DNA of 39,647 bases from the NCBI GenBank assembly GCA_944331865.1, contig CALVIZ010000008.1, positions 1 through 39,647 on the forward strand, in the 5' to 3' direction. A program made the position numbers and the translations under genes. The notes under the pieces are model-generated. The model had not been told where the DNA came from. It searched no databases and worked only from the letters and a program-made list of their open reading frames with translations. Source of the DNA: an uncultured Bacilli bacterium (GTDB lineage Bacteria > Bacillota_I > Bacilli_A > RF39 > UBA660). Below, piece after piece: positions 1 to 8,659 of this stretch (position 1 is its first letter; every line of letters starts with the position of its first letter).

Positions 1-74
1 CCAATTAGCTCAGTCGGTAGAGCGCACGGCTGTTAACCGTTAGGTCGTAGGTTCGAGTCCTACATTGGGCGCCA
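1..74 (+). tRNA. tRNA-Asn (GTT), 5' end cut by window
   Basis: Cloverleaf can be followed: D-arm TAGCTCAG, anticodon loop CTGTTAAC giving anticodon GTT, T-arm GTAGG-TTCGAGT-CCTAC, 3' acceptor strand ATTGGGC, discriminator G and encoded CCA at 72-74. The matching 5' acceptor strand should be GCCCAAT, of which the window holds only CCAAT, so about two bases lie outside. Confidence 0.95.
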
Positions 75-83
75 TAAGAAATT

Positions 84-115
84 AAGCAAATCTATTAACT
101 TAGATTTGTTTTTTT
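84..115 (+). terminator. intrinsic terminator after tRNA-Asn
   Basis: An 8-bp stem (87-94 with 101-108, CAAATCTA/TAGATTTG) closed by a 6-nt loop is followed by a run of Ts at 109-115. It ends the tRNA transcript before the promoter at 159. Confidence 0.8.
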
Positions 116-158
116 ATTTAATGTTTTTTATTTAAGTATTTTTTTACTTTAAATAATA

Positions 159-167
159 TGCTATAAT
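159..167 (+). promoter_or_regulatory. extended -10 promoter for the 190-2847 operon
   Basis: TGCTATAAT is a perfect extended -10 element. No convincing -35 box is seen at the usual spacing, which is the pattern for most promoters in this window. Confidence 0.7.
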
Positions 168-189
168 TAAAATAGGTTTAGGGATAGTT

Positions 190-837
190 ATGATAAAAGA
201 TATAGAAAAAGAAGTAAAAAACATCTATAATTTATTTTGGATATTTATATTTGCTTCAATATTTGGTTATTTTATAGAAGGCTTATGGACATTTTTGAAA
301 AAAGGTGTTTTAATTAATCACTCATCCGTGGTTATAGGTCCTTTTAATTTTGCTTATGGCATAGGTGCTATTGTTTTAACATTTTTGTTATACAAAAGAC
401 AAAAAGATAATTTTTTAAAGTTATTTATATTAGGCTTTATCGGAGGAACTATTCTTGAATATTTAATGAGTTTTGGAATGGAACTAACTTTAGGTTTTAC
501 AGCTTGGAGTTATTCATCTAAACTATGGAATTTAAATGGTAGAGTTAGTATTTTATATTCTATATGTTGGGGAATACTAGCAATAGTATGGGTAAAGTTA
601 ATATTTTTAAATCTATTAAAATTTATTAAAAAAATGGATTATAATATTGGTAAAAAAATAGCTTACATTTTAATAGCTTTTTTAATATTAGATGCTTTAT
701 TAACAGGAATAGCATTAGAGCGATCTCGAGAAAAGAATAAAGGAATACCACCAAGTAATAAATTTGAAGAAGTACTTGATGAAACTTTTAATAAAGAATA
801 TTTACAAAATATGTTTAATAACAATTGGGGTGAATAA
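190..837 (+). CDS. CmpB-like multi-pass membrane protein (putative ABC-transporter type IV family)
   Basis: A 215-residue integral membrane protein. It has a short polar N-terminus and about five hydrophobic segments (roughly residues 15-33, 45-66, 75-95, 118-140 and 155-175), with the family-like signature of an aromatic/Gly/Glu motif in helix 1 (GYFIEGLW), a G-P-(F)N-F-xYG motif near 50-56, E-Y near 91 and the N-GR-S motif near 116-120. These match the PF06541 'putative ABC-transporter type IV' family, whose biochemical role is not known. The ribosome site before ATG 190 is weak (AGGGAT). The next gene starts one base after the stop, so the two are co-transcribed; since that gene is a glycolipid-type glycosyltransferase, a role in envelope lipid handling is possible but is inference. 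Confidence 0.75.
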   Translation: MIKDIEKEVKNIYNLFWIFIFASIFGYFIEGLWTFLKKGVLINHSSVVIGPFNFAYGIGAIVLTFLLYKRQKDNFLKLFILGFIGGTILEYLMSFGMELTLGFTAWSYSSKLWNLNGRVSILYSICWGILAIVWVKLIFLNLLKFIKKMDYNIGKKIAYILIAFLILDALLTGIALERSREKNKGIPPSNKFEEVLDETFNKEYLQNMFNNNWGE

Positions 838-838
838 G

Positions 839-1930
839 ATGAAAATCGTAGTATTTACATGTAGCACAGGTGGTGGACACAATGCTTGTGCCAAATATAT
901 AAAAGAAGAATTTAACTTAAATGGAATTGAATGTGATATTAAAGATTATTTTGAATTAGTTGGAGACAAAGCATCCAATGTAGCAGAAAAATTATATTTA
1001 GATTCAACTAAAGGTAAAGGAAGTATTTTTGGTGGTGTATATAAACTAGGTGAGTTATATAGCAAAACAAACATTCCAAGTCCTGTCTATGGATTAAATA
1101 TGTTAGTTAAAGAAAAATTAAAAAAATATTTAAAAGAAAACAACTACACTTTAGCGATTGGAACACATTTATTTCCATGCTTAGCATTAACAAAATTAAA
1201 AAAAGAAGAAAATATTAATTTTATAAATGTTGCTACAGATTATGAGTGTATTCCATTTTGGGAAGAAACAAATCCTAATGAATTTGTAATACCTAGTATA
1301 TTATTAAAGGATACTTTTTTAAAAAAAGGTTTTAAAGAAGAAACAATTTTACCAATAGGCATACCAATATCATCAAAATTTATTAACACTACTGGCTGTA
1401 CTGATTTACCAAAAGACAAAGAAATAATTTTAATAGCATCGGGTAGTATGGGATTTGGTAATATTAAAGAAATAGTATTAAACTTATTAGCACAAATGAA
1501 TAATGTCTATGTATTAGTTGTATGTGGAAATAATGAAGTTTTAAAAAACGAATTAAAGGCAATAACAAATCCAAATTTAATAGTGTATGGCTTTGTTAAT
1601 AATATGAACGAGTTGATAAAATCAAGCACCATAGTAGTTACCAAACCTGGGGGACTAACCACAACAGAAGTAGCAGTAATGAACAAGCCTCTAATTCATA
1701 TTAATCCAATACCGGGGGTAGAAGATTACAATGCAACATTTTTTGCTAGTAACTTTATGAGTATTAGAGTAAACAACATTAACAATTTAGTAGGAGAAAT
1801 AACCCGTTTAATGAATGATAAAAATCTTCAAAACTTAATGATAGAAAATCAGAAAAAATACATAAATAAAAACAGTGCAACAGATTTAGTTAAATATATA
1901 ATAGATAAATATGGGAGTGAAACATTATGA
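839..1930 (+). CDS. UgtP/MGDG-synthase-like glycosyltransferase (diacylglycerol glucosyltransferase family)
   Basis: 363 residues starting at ATG 839, chosen because GGGGTG sits just upstream and the N-terminus then reads [19 protein letters not shown], the glycine-rich acceptor loop of the MGDG-synthase N-terminal domain. The C-terminal half has the GT28 donor-site signature: KPGG-LTTTE near residue 268 and the P-x-PG-x-E-x-x-N motif near 290. Family members transfer glucose or galactose from a UDP-sugar to diacylglycerol at the inner face of the membrane, supplying glycolipid or the lipoteichoic-acid anchor. An upstream in-frame ATG at 764 lies inside the previous gene and adds residues unlike the family, so it was not used. 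The stop TGA overlaps the next start (ATGA), indicating translational coupling. Confidence 0.85.
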   Translation: MKIVVFTCSTGGGHNACAKYIKEEFNLNGIECDIKDYFELVGDKASNVAEKLYLDSTKGKGSIFGGVYKLGELYSKTNIPSPVYGLNMLVKEKLKKYLKENNYTLAIGTHLFPCLALTKLKKEENINFINVATDYECIPFWEETNPNEFVIPSILLKDTFLKKGFKEETILPIGIPISSKFINTTGCTDLPKDKEIILIASGSMGFGNIKEIVLNLLAQMNNVYVLVVCGNNEVLKNELKAITNPNLIVYGFVNNMNELIKSSTIVVTKPGGLTTTEVAVMNKPLIHINPIPGVEDYNATFFASNFMSIRVNNINNLVGEITRLMNDKNLQNLMIENQKKYINKNSATDLVKYIIDKYGSETL

Positions 1931-2847
1931 ATGAAGAAAAAATAAGTATGTTAGAAAGATATGGAACAGATCTTACAGCTAAAGAATATATAACAGATCC
2001 AGCAATAGCAAGAGATGAAGAAATTAAACAAGTAATATTAACTCTTTTAACACCCGAAAAAAGTGCATTATTAGTAGGTAAACCCGGAATTGGTAAAACT
2101 GCTATAGTAGAAGGGCTAGCATATCGTATTCAAAAAGGGATGATACCTGATGCATTAAAAGGCTGGGCATTAATAAAAGTAAATATTACCAGTTTAATAG
2201 GTTCAACTAACAGCGAAGGCCAAATAGAAAATAGAATTGATTTACTAGTAAGAGAACTTGGTGAAAGAATAAATACAATAATATTTATTGATGAAACCCA
2301 TTTATTAGTAAATAAAACAGGTGGTTTAGATTTTGCCAACATGTTAAAAGCTGGCTTAGATCGTGGAACAATCAAAATGATTGGAGCAACAACAACCGAA
2401 GAATATGAACAATATATTTTAAGAGATAGGGCATTTTTAAGAAGATTTCAAAAAATAGATGTTTTAGAAGCGGATAAGCCAACTGTAGTAAAAATATTAA
2501 TGGGAACAATTCCCAAATTAGAAAAACAAATAGGAGTAAAACTCAATTATCAACCATTTATAACTGAAAAAATAATGGCATTTATAGTTGAAATGACAGA
2601 TGAATATAAAAGAGTATATGAAGTTGCCAGTCGTTATCCCGATATTTGTTTAACAATAGTAGCTAACGCTTTTACATATGCATTATATGATAATCAACGC
2701 ATAGTTACTATAAAACATTTTTATAAAGCAATATGTAATGCTAGAAACATATATGAAGATGCTAAGAAAAAAGAAATAGAAAGATTTAAAACCACTTTTG
2801 CTGAATTAATAACAGCAGAAGGAGTAGATCTAAATGAAACAGATTAA
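1927..2847 (+). CDS. stand-alone Clp/Hsp100 D1-type AAA+ ATPase
   Basis: 306 residues corresponding to the first AAA+ module of ClpB/ClpC. The start reads YGTDLTAKE.. with ARDEEI, followed by Walker A GKPGIGKT (51-58), Walker B IIFIDE (118-123), the sensor-like GATTTEEY (153-160) and tandem arginines 172-173 at the arginine-finger position (FLRRFQ). There is no N-domain, no coiled-coil M domain and no D2 module. The KYRG-type pore-loop tyrosine of Clp unfoldases is not present; the equivalent stretch reads [12 protein letters not shown]. It is therefore likely an ATP-driven oligomer but a conventional protein-threading role is doubtful. It overlaps the upstream glycosyltransferase by 4 nt and its stop shares TTAA with the convergent chaperonin gene. 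Confidence 0.8.
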   Translation: MNEEKISMLERYGTDLTAKEYITDPAIARDEEIKQVILTLLTPEKSALLVGKPGIGKTAIVEGLAYRIQKGMIPDALKGWALIKVNITSLIGSTNSEGQIENRIDLLVRELGERINTIIFIDETHLLVNKTGGLDFANMLKAGLDRGTIKMIGATTTEEYEQYILRDRAFLRRFQKIDVLEADKPTVVKILMGTIPKLEKQIGVKLNYQPFITEKIMAFIVEMTDEYKRVYEVASRYPDICLTIVANAFTYALYDNQRIVTIKHFYKAICNARNIYEDAKKKEIERFKTTFAELITAEGVDLNETD

Positions 2848-4367
2848 ATTTCATTAAAATCATTAATAGAGTTATTAATGGTTTTTATTTGTTCATTAAC
2901 TATTAAATGAGTAGTAGTAAGTAATAAACTAGCAATTGAAGTAGCATTTATAATAGCTTCTTTTAAAACATTTTTACTATCAATGACACTACTATTATCC
3001 TTATTTTCAAAAGTTTTCTTTTTAACATTATAAACTAAATTATAATCATTATTTTTAATTACATCTAAGATACTTTGATAATTTTCCCCATTGTTTATTA
3101 ATATTTGTTTAAAAGGTGAACTTATTGATTTAACCATTATTTCATCTGCTACATTTTCTATTTTTAAAACATCACTAATTTTTAAAAAAGGAATTCCAGC
3201 ACCTAATAAAATGCCATCATCGGCAGAATAAAGTGCATTTAAAGCATCATCAAATCGCATTTTTCTTTCTCTTCTTTCAATACTTGTATTACCACCAACA
3301 TAAATAATACCAAAGTTATTTTCAAGTTTACTTAATCTATCTTTTAGTATTTCTAGTTCATATTCCTTCTTTTCTTTAGTTAAATCTTCTTTAACTTTAG
3401 CAATTCTATTTTTAATAGAAGTAGAACTATTTTGAATAAAAGTAGTAACATTACTATCTATAATAATTTTTTTAATAGAACCATAATTATTGGCATTTAT
3501 CAACGCTTTTAAATCATCGATTATACTAAATTTTTTAATACCATATTCATAATTATTTAATAAAATAACATTTTCTTTTTCATAATTTAAAGCAAGAGCT
3601 TCATTAATTACATTATCAGCATAACTATCAGCAATTACTATTAAACATTGTTCTTTATTTAAAGAATCATTTATATAATCATTTAATAAATTCATATCTA
3701 AAATAGGACTATCAAATATTAATAAATTAGGATTATTTATAGTTAAAAATGATTTGTTTTTTAAAAAATATGGCGAAGCCAAAGAAGTATCAATAAAATA
3801 TCCAGGCATAACTTCAGTATAATCTTGGTAATCATTTATATTTTCCATAATTTTAATATTTTTACATTTATTTAAACTAATATAAAAGTCAGTAATTAAT
3901 TTACCAATTTTTTCATCATTTGAAGAGATGTTTGCCAATAACTCCAAATATTTATCATTAATAGGTATAGTTAAACTATCAAGTAAACTTATTATTTTAT
4001 TACTAGATTCAAGCAACTCATTTTTTAATTTTATAGGATTATATCCTTTTTTAATAAATTCTAATCCATTTAAAAAAATACTTTCTAATAAACAAATAGT
4101 AGTTGTAGTTCCATCCCCAACTTTATTATTAGTTTTTAAAGCTGCTTCTTTAATTATTGTTAATATAGTATTAATAATTTTATTTTCGGATTCAACAGCA
4201 TTAGCAATAGTAACACCATCATTAGTTATATAAGGTGATAAATTATCTTCATTAATTATTACATTACTTCCACTAGGACCTAAAGTAGTTTTAACAGTAT
4301 CTCCAATTAATTTAATACTATCTTCTAGATATTTATATAATTCTTCATCTTTTATAACTTTTTTCAT
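2844..4367 (-). CDS. divergent GroEL-like (Cpn60) chaperonin
   Basis: 507 residues alignable end to end with GroEL in the equatorial domain: TTLGPSG (27-33), TNDGVT (48-53), GDGTTTT (84-90) and the late [20 protein letters not shown] block holding the catalytic-type Asp of ATP hydrolysis. The apical domain is much changed: the APGFGDRRK stretch that precedes the substrate/GroES face is replaced, and the Gly-Gly-Met C-terminal tail is absent (the protein ends NDFNEI). No groES gene is adjacent and no CIRCE is seen upstream. Its start overlaps the stop of the 4364-5086 gene, so it is last in the minus-strand operon with the DNA-repair pair. It may be the organism's only GroEL or a specialised paralog; the window cannot decide. 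Confidence 0.85.
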   Translation of the reverse strand: MKKVIKDEELYKYLEDSIKLIGDTVKTTLGPSGSNVIINEDNLSPYITNDGVTIANAVESENKIINTILTIIKEAALKTNNKVGDGTTTTICLLESIFLNGLEFIKKGYNPIKLKNELLESSNKIISLLDSLTIPINDKYLELLANISSNDEKIGKLITDFYISLNKCKNIKIMENINDYQDYTEVMPGYFIDTSLASPYFLKNKSFLTINNPNLLIFDSPILDMNLLNDYINDSLNKEQCLIVIADSYADNVINEALALNYEKENVILLNNYEYGIKKFSIIDDLKALINANNYGSIKKIIIDSNVTTFIQNSSTSIKNRIAKVKEDLTKEKKEYELEILKDRLSKLENNFGIIYVGGNTSIERRERKMRFDDALNALYSADDGILLGAGIPFLKISDVLKIENVADEIMVKSISSPFKQILINNGENYQSILDVIKNNDYNLVYNVKKKTFENKDNSSVIDSKNVLKEAIINATSIASLLLTTTHLIVNEQIKTINNSINDFNEI

Positions 4368-5086
4368 AATTCATCCTCCATTTCAATTATATTTTTCCAA
4401 TATTTTTTAGGCATAAAATTTCTTTGACATTTTCTATTTTCTCTTTCTTTGATTGTAATAGTATTAAAAAATGTTTTCCATAAACTAGACCACTTAACAT
4501 CATCGCCATTTAAATCCAATTTAATATTATTTTTAGCAATAACATAAAAATTATGTTTATCATAAATACTTAATAAATTATTTTTTTCATCTTCAATAAC
4601 CCAATATTCATTTTTTAATCTTTTAGCAAAATGATTAGATAATAAAATTAAAACATTATTATCGGGTTTAATTTTAGCATATAAAAATTTATTATTTATT
4701 AACTTAAATCTTATAAATCCTTTTAATAAATGGGCTTCTCTTGCTACTTTATGCTCAACATCTAATGCTTTATTAACACATTTTAAATTTCGGTGATTAA
4801 ATATTTTATTTTTATAGATAAAATAATTTAATAAAAAGTAATATATAAGCAATTCTTTTTTAACATAATTACTTAAATAAATATAATATATAATTTTAAA
4901 TGCTTTTTTGTTATTTATTTCCAAGACATCATCTTTAATATCAGGTTTTAAAGAATAATCTAATAAATTAGGAACATATTCTATTTCATTTACAATATTA
5001 ATGGGTTTTATTTTTTCTTTAAATAAATATTTTATTGTTGAAAGTAAATTATCTAAACTACCATCATATAAGATTATATAATTCAT
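4364..5086 (-). CDS. probable DNA metabolism protein (TIGR03915/DUF4130 family), partner of radical SAM protein
   Basis: 240 residues. It starts YIILYDGSLDNLL, the family's typical N-terminus; it contains the central V-AREAHLLKGFIRF motif (about 113-127), and it ends with a W..FFNTITIKERENRKCQRNFMPKKYW block characteristic of DUF4130. This family is found paired with the radical SAM protein encoded immediately upstream, sometimes fused to a uracil-DNA-glycosylase-like region, which suggested a DNA repair role; the reaction has not been established to my knowledge. Here the pair is joined head to tail (shared base at 5086) and followed by the chaperonin gene, so all three are one transcription unit. 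Confidence 0.85.
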   Translation of the reverse strand: MNYIILYDGSLDNLLSTIKYLFKEKIKPINIVNEIEYVPNLLDYSLKPDIKDDVLEINNKKAFKIIYYIYLSNYVKKELLIYYFLLNYFIYKNKIFNHRNLKCVNKALDVEHKVAREAHLLKGFIRFKLINNKFLYAKIKPDNNVLILLSNHFAKRLKNEYWVIEDEKNNLLSIYDKHNFYVIAKNNIKLDLNGDDVKWSSLWKTFFNTITIKERENRKCQRNFMPKKYWKNIIEMEDEL

Positions 5087-6276
5087 TAGTCAAATAAACT
5101 CAATTGAATAGTATTTTTATTATTAATCAAATTGCTAGTAATTAATTCTTTATTTAGATAATTTATATTTTGAAAATATTTATTATTACAAGTAATAAAA
5201 TACTTAGCTTTTTTAATGTTTATTCCCATTTTAGTTAAATCTTTAAAATCTATAGTAAAAACCTTTCTAGCACTAATTATTTTTTTTGCGGATTTTAACC
5301 CAATTCCAGGTATTCTTATTAATTCATTATAAGATGCTTTATTTATTTCTTTAGGAAAGTATTCTAAATGTCTTAAAGCCCAATCAGTTTTAGGATCAAC
5401 CAAATAATTAAAACTAGTATTATTATCAAAGAGTTCATTAACATTAAATTTATAATAACGTAGAAGCCAATCTGCTTGGTAAAGGCGATTTTCCCGAAGA
5501 AGGGGAGGCATACTTATCGATGGTAATAATTTATCATTATTAATAGGAACATATGCCGAATAAAAAACTCTTTTTAAATGATAAGTATGATACATATCGT
5601 TACTTTTTTTCATAATTGTATAATCACTATCTTTAGTAGCCCCAATTATCATTTGAGTACTACTACCAGCTGGAGCAAACTTTGAACTAATATTATTTCT
5701 AATAGTAAGCATACTATTAGAAATCTCTTTGCTTTTTTTATCTGGAGCAAGCATTTTTAAACTATCATCAGTAGGAAGTTCAATATTTGTACTTAAGCGA
5801 TCGACTAAACTACCCAATTTTTTAATTAAATAATCACTAGCTCCAGGGATAGCCTTAGCATGAATATAGCCATTAAACTTATATTTATTTCTAAGAAGAT
5901 ATATAGTTTCAATTAATTTTTCCATAGTATAGTTAGGATTTTTAATAATAGCAGAACTTAAAAACAATCCTTCAATATAATTTCTTTTATAAAAATTTAT
6001 TGTTATTTCACATACTTCTTCAGGAGTAAAAATAGCTCTTGCAACATTATTACTTTTGCGATTAACACAATATTTACAATCATACATGCAACAATTAGTC
6101 ATTAATATTTTTAAAAGAGAAATACACCGGCCATCATTTGCAAAAGAGTGACATATACCCCAAAATGCAGCATTACCTAAACCATTATTATTTTTTCTTT
6201 TACTGCCACTAGAAGAACAAGAAGCATCATACTTAGCACTATCAGCTAATATAGTTAACTTTTCCATCAATGTCAT
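5086..6276 (-). CDS. putative DNA modification/repair radical SAM protein (TIGR03916 family)
   Basis: 396 residues. After the family N-terminus (EKLTILADSAKYDASCSSSG) comes a radical-SAM cysteine cluster CMYDCKYC at about residues 78-85, preceded by the LLKILMTN segment, and a C-terminal helix-hairpin-helix DNA-binding motif (IRIPGIGLKSAKKI, about 322-335). The start at 6276 is preferred to an in-frame ATG at 6336: the shorter form has GGTGAT seven bases upstream and a promoter TGTTATAAT at 6293-6301, while the extra 20 residues are a hydrophobic stretch that reads through that promoter. Known members occur with the partner encoded directly downstream and are inferred to act in DNA repair. 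The NHEJ genes begin 0.7 kb away on the other strand. Confidence 0.88.
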   Translation of the reverse strand: MTLMEKLTILADSAKYDASCSSSGSKRKNNNGLGNAAFWGICHSFANDGRCISLLKILMTNCCMYDCKYCVNRKSNNVARAIFTPEEVCEITINFYKRNYIEGLFLSSAIIKNPNYTMEKLIETIYLLRNKYKFNGYIHAKAIPGASDYLIKKLGSLVDRLSTNIELPTDDSLKMLAPDKKSKEISNSMLTIRNNISSKFAPAGSSTQMIIGATKDSDYTIMKKSNDMYHTYHLKRVFYSAYVPINNDKLLPSISMPPLLRENRLYQADWLLRYYKFNVNELFDNNTSFNYLVDPKTDWALRHLEYFPKEINKASYNELIRIPGIGLKSAKKIISARKVFTIDFKDLTKMGINIKKAKYFITCNNKYFQNINYLNKELITSNLINNKNTIQLSLFD

Positions 6277-6292
6277 AAATATCACCAATAAT

Positions 6293-6301
6293 ATTATAAC
6301 A
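6293..6301 (-). promoter_or_regulatory. extended -10 promoter for the radical SAM operon
   Basis: Minus-strand TGTTATAAT. Transcription would start about 10 nt before ATG 6276, giving a leader that is little more than the Shine-Dalgarno GGTGAT. Confidence 0.65.
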
Positions 6302-6333
6302 CAATACACGAAAATTTGTTTGCTAAATTTTTC

Positions 6334-6358
6334 CAAAAAAAATAGCTTTACGCTATTT
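6334..6358 (-). terminator. intrinsic terminator of the lipoprotein gene
   Basis: On the minus strand AAATAGC-GTAAA-GCTATTT (6358-6340) runs into eight Us. The stem includes the stop codon of the 6357-6857 gene. Confidence 0.85.
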
Positions 6359-6857
6359 AGTCATCATAATTAGTTATAAATTCCAATTTATCTTCGGCTT
6401 TATCTAAAATATCTTCAATACTTTCCAAGTCATAATCATAATTTCTAAAATCATTATAAGATAAAGTATTATTTCTATACATTCTTTCTAATTTATCTTC
6501 ATAAGTATCTATTTCATTATCCAATTTTTCTATTTCTACTTTCCATTCCCAGAATAAATTAATAGCATCACTTCTATTACTTGGAGTACTTAATTTATTT
6601 ATACTATCAAGTAAATCATTAGCTTTATTTTCATAATCTTTAATAGTATTTTCGATATTAGAAGTATCAACAGTTGTAGTACCCTCGCCATTATTAATAA
6701 CAGAATCATTAGAAGAATTTATATTGTTTTGATCAAGCAAAGCATCAATTTTATCTTCTAATAAATCTACTTTATCTTCTAATCTATCTACTTCATTATC
6801 ACAGCCAAATAGTAATAAAGACATACCAATAATAATAATTAATTTTCCAACTTTCAT
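6357..6857 (-). CDS. small lipoprotein with N-terminal coiled coil
   Basis: 166 residues from ATG 6857 (GGTGAT Shine-Dalgarno directly upstream; an in-frame GTG at 6866 is part of that site). A lipoprotein signal is clear: lysines at 2 and 5, hydrophobic core, and lipobox LLFGC with the lipidated Cys at 19. Next comes a short leucine/isoleucine heptad coiled coil (VDRLEDKVDLLEDKIDALL), a Ser/Asn/Thr-rich linker, and a second highly charged helical region. It resembles many membrane-tethered coiled-coil lipoproteins and no enzymatic motif is visible, so the function is unknown. It is transcribed alone, with its own promoter and terminator, divergent from ku. Confidence 0.8.
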   Translation of the reverse strand: MKVGKLIIIIGMSLLLFGCDNEVDRLEDKVDLLEDKIDALLDQNNINSSNDSVINNGEGTTTVDTSNIENTIKDYENKANDLLDSINKLSTPSNRSDAINLFWEWKVEIEKLDNEIDTYEDKLERMYRNNTLSYNDFRNYDYDLESIEDILDKAEDKLEFITNYDD

Positions 6858-6873
6858 AACAATCACCTAATTA

Positions 6874-6882
6874 ATTTTAACA
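6874..6882 (-). promoter_or_regulatory. extended -10 promoter for the lipoprotein gene
   Basis: Minus-strand TGTTAAAAT, 17 nt from the start codon; the Shine-Dalgarno lies between. Confidence 0.6.
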
Positions 6883-6948
6883 TATAAAGGTCTATTTGCC
6901 TAGAGTATATTTTTTTAAAATAAATCAACAATAATAATGGTGGTAAAA

Positions 6949-7689
6949 ATGCGTAAAACAAACATATCATTTGGTTTAGTAAATATACCTATAAATATTA
7001 ATCCTATAATACAAGATAATGATATAACTTTTAATCAATTACATAAAAAATGTTTATCAAGAATTAAATATATAAAATATTGTCCTCATTGTAAAAAAGA
7101 GGTCAAACAAGAAGAAATAATCAAGGGCTATAAGATAAGTGATAATGATTATATAACTTTAACTAATTCTGAATTAAAAAGTTTACAAGTAACAAATGAA
7201 GATAATATAGAAATTATTGGTTTTATAAATAGTTTAGAAATTGATCCTATATTTTATGAAAAAAGTTATGTTATAACTATTACTAAAAAGAGTAAAGCAT
7301 ATTCTTTATTTAAAGATGCATTAGAAAAAAGCAAAAAAGTAGCAATTGCCAAAACAGTTATAGCGACCAAGTTTTATTATGTAGCAATAAGGGTAAAAAA
7401 CAATCATTTATTAATGAGTACTTTATATTTTAACGAAGAAATTAATTTGCCAGAAGCAAGCATTGATGCTAAATACACTAAAAAAGAACTAGATTTAGCT
7501 ATGCAGTTAATAAAATCTTTAAATATGAAATTTAATCCAGAAAAATATATAGATGAATATCAAGAAAACATAAAAGAAGCAATAATTAAAAAAGAAAAAG
7601 GAACAAAGATAAAACCTGTAAAAGCCAAAAAGAACAACAATATAAAAGATTTGATGCAAGCCTTAGAATTGAGTTTAAAAAATGTTTAA
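6949..7689 (+). CDS. ku: Ku, DNA end-binding protein of bacterial NHEJ
   Basis: 246 residues from ATG 6949, preferred to ATG 6937 because GGTGGT sits just before it and the protein then begins MRKTNISFGLVNIPI, the usual bacterial Ku N-terminus. A CPHCKKEV pair of cysteines (about residues 45-52) followed by the K-GY-x-I-x(2)-D-(D)Y motif is typical of the Ku core. The tail is lysine-rich and ends with the IKDLMQALELSL helix seen at the C-terminus of many bacterial Ku proteins. Ku homodimers ring broken DNA ends and recruit LigD. The ligase gene overlaps its end by 8 nt, so the two are translationally coupled. Confidence 0.93.
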   Translation: MRKTNISFGLVNIPININPIIQDNDITFNQLHKKCLSRIKYIKYCPHCKKEVKQEEIIKGYKISDNDYITLTNSELKSLQVTNEDNIEIIGFINSLEIDPIFYEKSYVITITKKSKAYSLFKDALEKSKKVAIAKTVIATKFYYVAIRVKNNHLLMSTLYFNEEINLPEASIDAKYTKKELDLAMQLIKSLNMKFNPEKYIDEYQENIKEAIIKKEKGTKIKPVKAKKNNNIKDLMQALELSLKNV

Positions 7690-8542
7690 AGAAAAAAATT
7701 TATCAGTAATGTTACTTTCTGAATATCCCTTTACTTTTAGTAATAAATACATTTATGAAATAAAATTTGATGGCATAAGAGCATTAATATATGTTAATAA
7801 AAAAATGATAACTATAAAGTCAAGAAATAATATTGATATAACTAATTTTTTCCCTGAATTAAATAATATAAAAGATATAGTTTCAAATAATAATGTAATA
7901 TTTGATGGTGAAATAGTTATTTTAGAAAATAATAAACCAGCATTTTCTAAAGTTCAACAAAGATTAAGATTAAAAAACAAAACTAAAATTGAAGAATATA
8001 GTCAAAATGACCCTGTAACATTTGTTGCTTTTGATATACTATATCTAAATAAATCATTATTAAACAAGCCTTTAATAGCTAGAAAAAATTATTTGAATAA
8101 ATTTAAAGATACAACTAATTTTATAAAATCAAAAGTATTTTTAGATGGCAATAATTTATTCAAAAGTGTAAAAGAACTAGGTTTAGAAGGAATAGTTGCC
8201 AAAGAAAAAGATAGTTTATATTATCCTAATGCTAGAACTAAAGAATGGATTAAATTAAAAAACATCAAACAAGATAATTTTTATATTGGGGGATATATTA
8301 AAAACAAAGCAAGTTATAGTTTACTATTAGGTGAAAAAGAAGATAAATTATTACATTATGTTGGTAAGATAAAAGTTACCAACAATAATCCTTTATTAAA
8401 AAATATATTAAAAGAAAAAGAAAGTAATAATTATTTTATTGATTATAATGAAAATGCTCATTTTATCAAACCAAATACTAAAATAAAAATAAATTATTTA
8501 GAAAAAACTAAAAATAATATGCTAAGGCATCCATATTTATAA
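7682..8542 (+). CDS. LigD-type ATP-dependent DNA ligase (stand-alone ligase domain)
   Basis: 286 residues forming a complete nucleotidyltransferase plus OB-fold ligase module without PE or POL parts. Motif I is YEIKFDGIRA with the adenylated lysine at 28; further motifs are the FDGEIV block (motif III-like), EGIVAKEKDSLY (motif IV) and TKEWIKLKN (motif V). The OB domain follows, ending RHPYL as in LigD ligase domains. It seals double-strand breaks with Ku. In many bacteria this domain is fused to POL and PE in one LigD chain; here those parts are encoded 2 kb downstream (10525-11853). Confidence 0.92.
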   Translation: MFKEKNLSVMLLSEYPFTFSNKYIYEIKFDGIRALIYVNKKMITIKSRNNIDITNFFPELNNIKDIVSNNNVIFDGEIVILENNKPAFSKVQQRLRLKNKTKIEEYSQNDPVTFVAFDILYLNKSLLNKPLIARKNYLNKFKDTTNFIKSKVFLDGNNLFKSVKELGLEGIVAKEKDSLYYPNARTKEWIKLKNIKQDNFYIGGYIKNKASYSLLLGEKEDKLLHYVGKIKVTNNNPLLKNILKEKESNNYFIDYNENAHFIKPNTKIKINYLEKTKNNMLRHPYL

Positions 8543-8635
8543 AGATAATTTTTTTAAATTTAATAAATAAAATGGAAACAGTCTTATAAAAGCAAATTAT
8601 TATCTAAATATTTTTTTTATTAATTAGTAATTTTA

Positions 8636-8644
8636 TGATAAAAT
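8636..8644 (+). promoter_or_regulatory. extended -10 promoter for the DUF1848 gene
   Basis: TGATAAAAT, 15 nt before the start codon at 8660, in a 117-nt intergenic stretch that otherwise shows only AT-rich sequence. Confidence 0.55.
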
Positions 8645-8659
8645 AGGTTTGGTGTTAAT

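Noticed and set aside
764-838. Longer glycosyltransferase start at ATG 764
   Set aside because: It lies inside the previous gene with no ribosome site, and the added residues are unlike the family; ATG 839 follows GGGGTG.
6277-6336. 20-residue hydrophobic N-terminal extension of the radical SAM protein, a possible signal anchor
   Set aside because: It would be translated through a perfect TGTTATAAT promoter, and GGTGAT directly precedes the ATG at 6276, where the family N-terminus begins.
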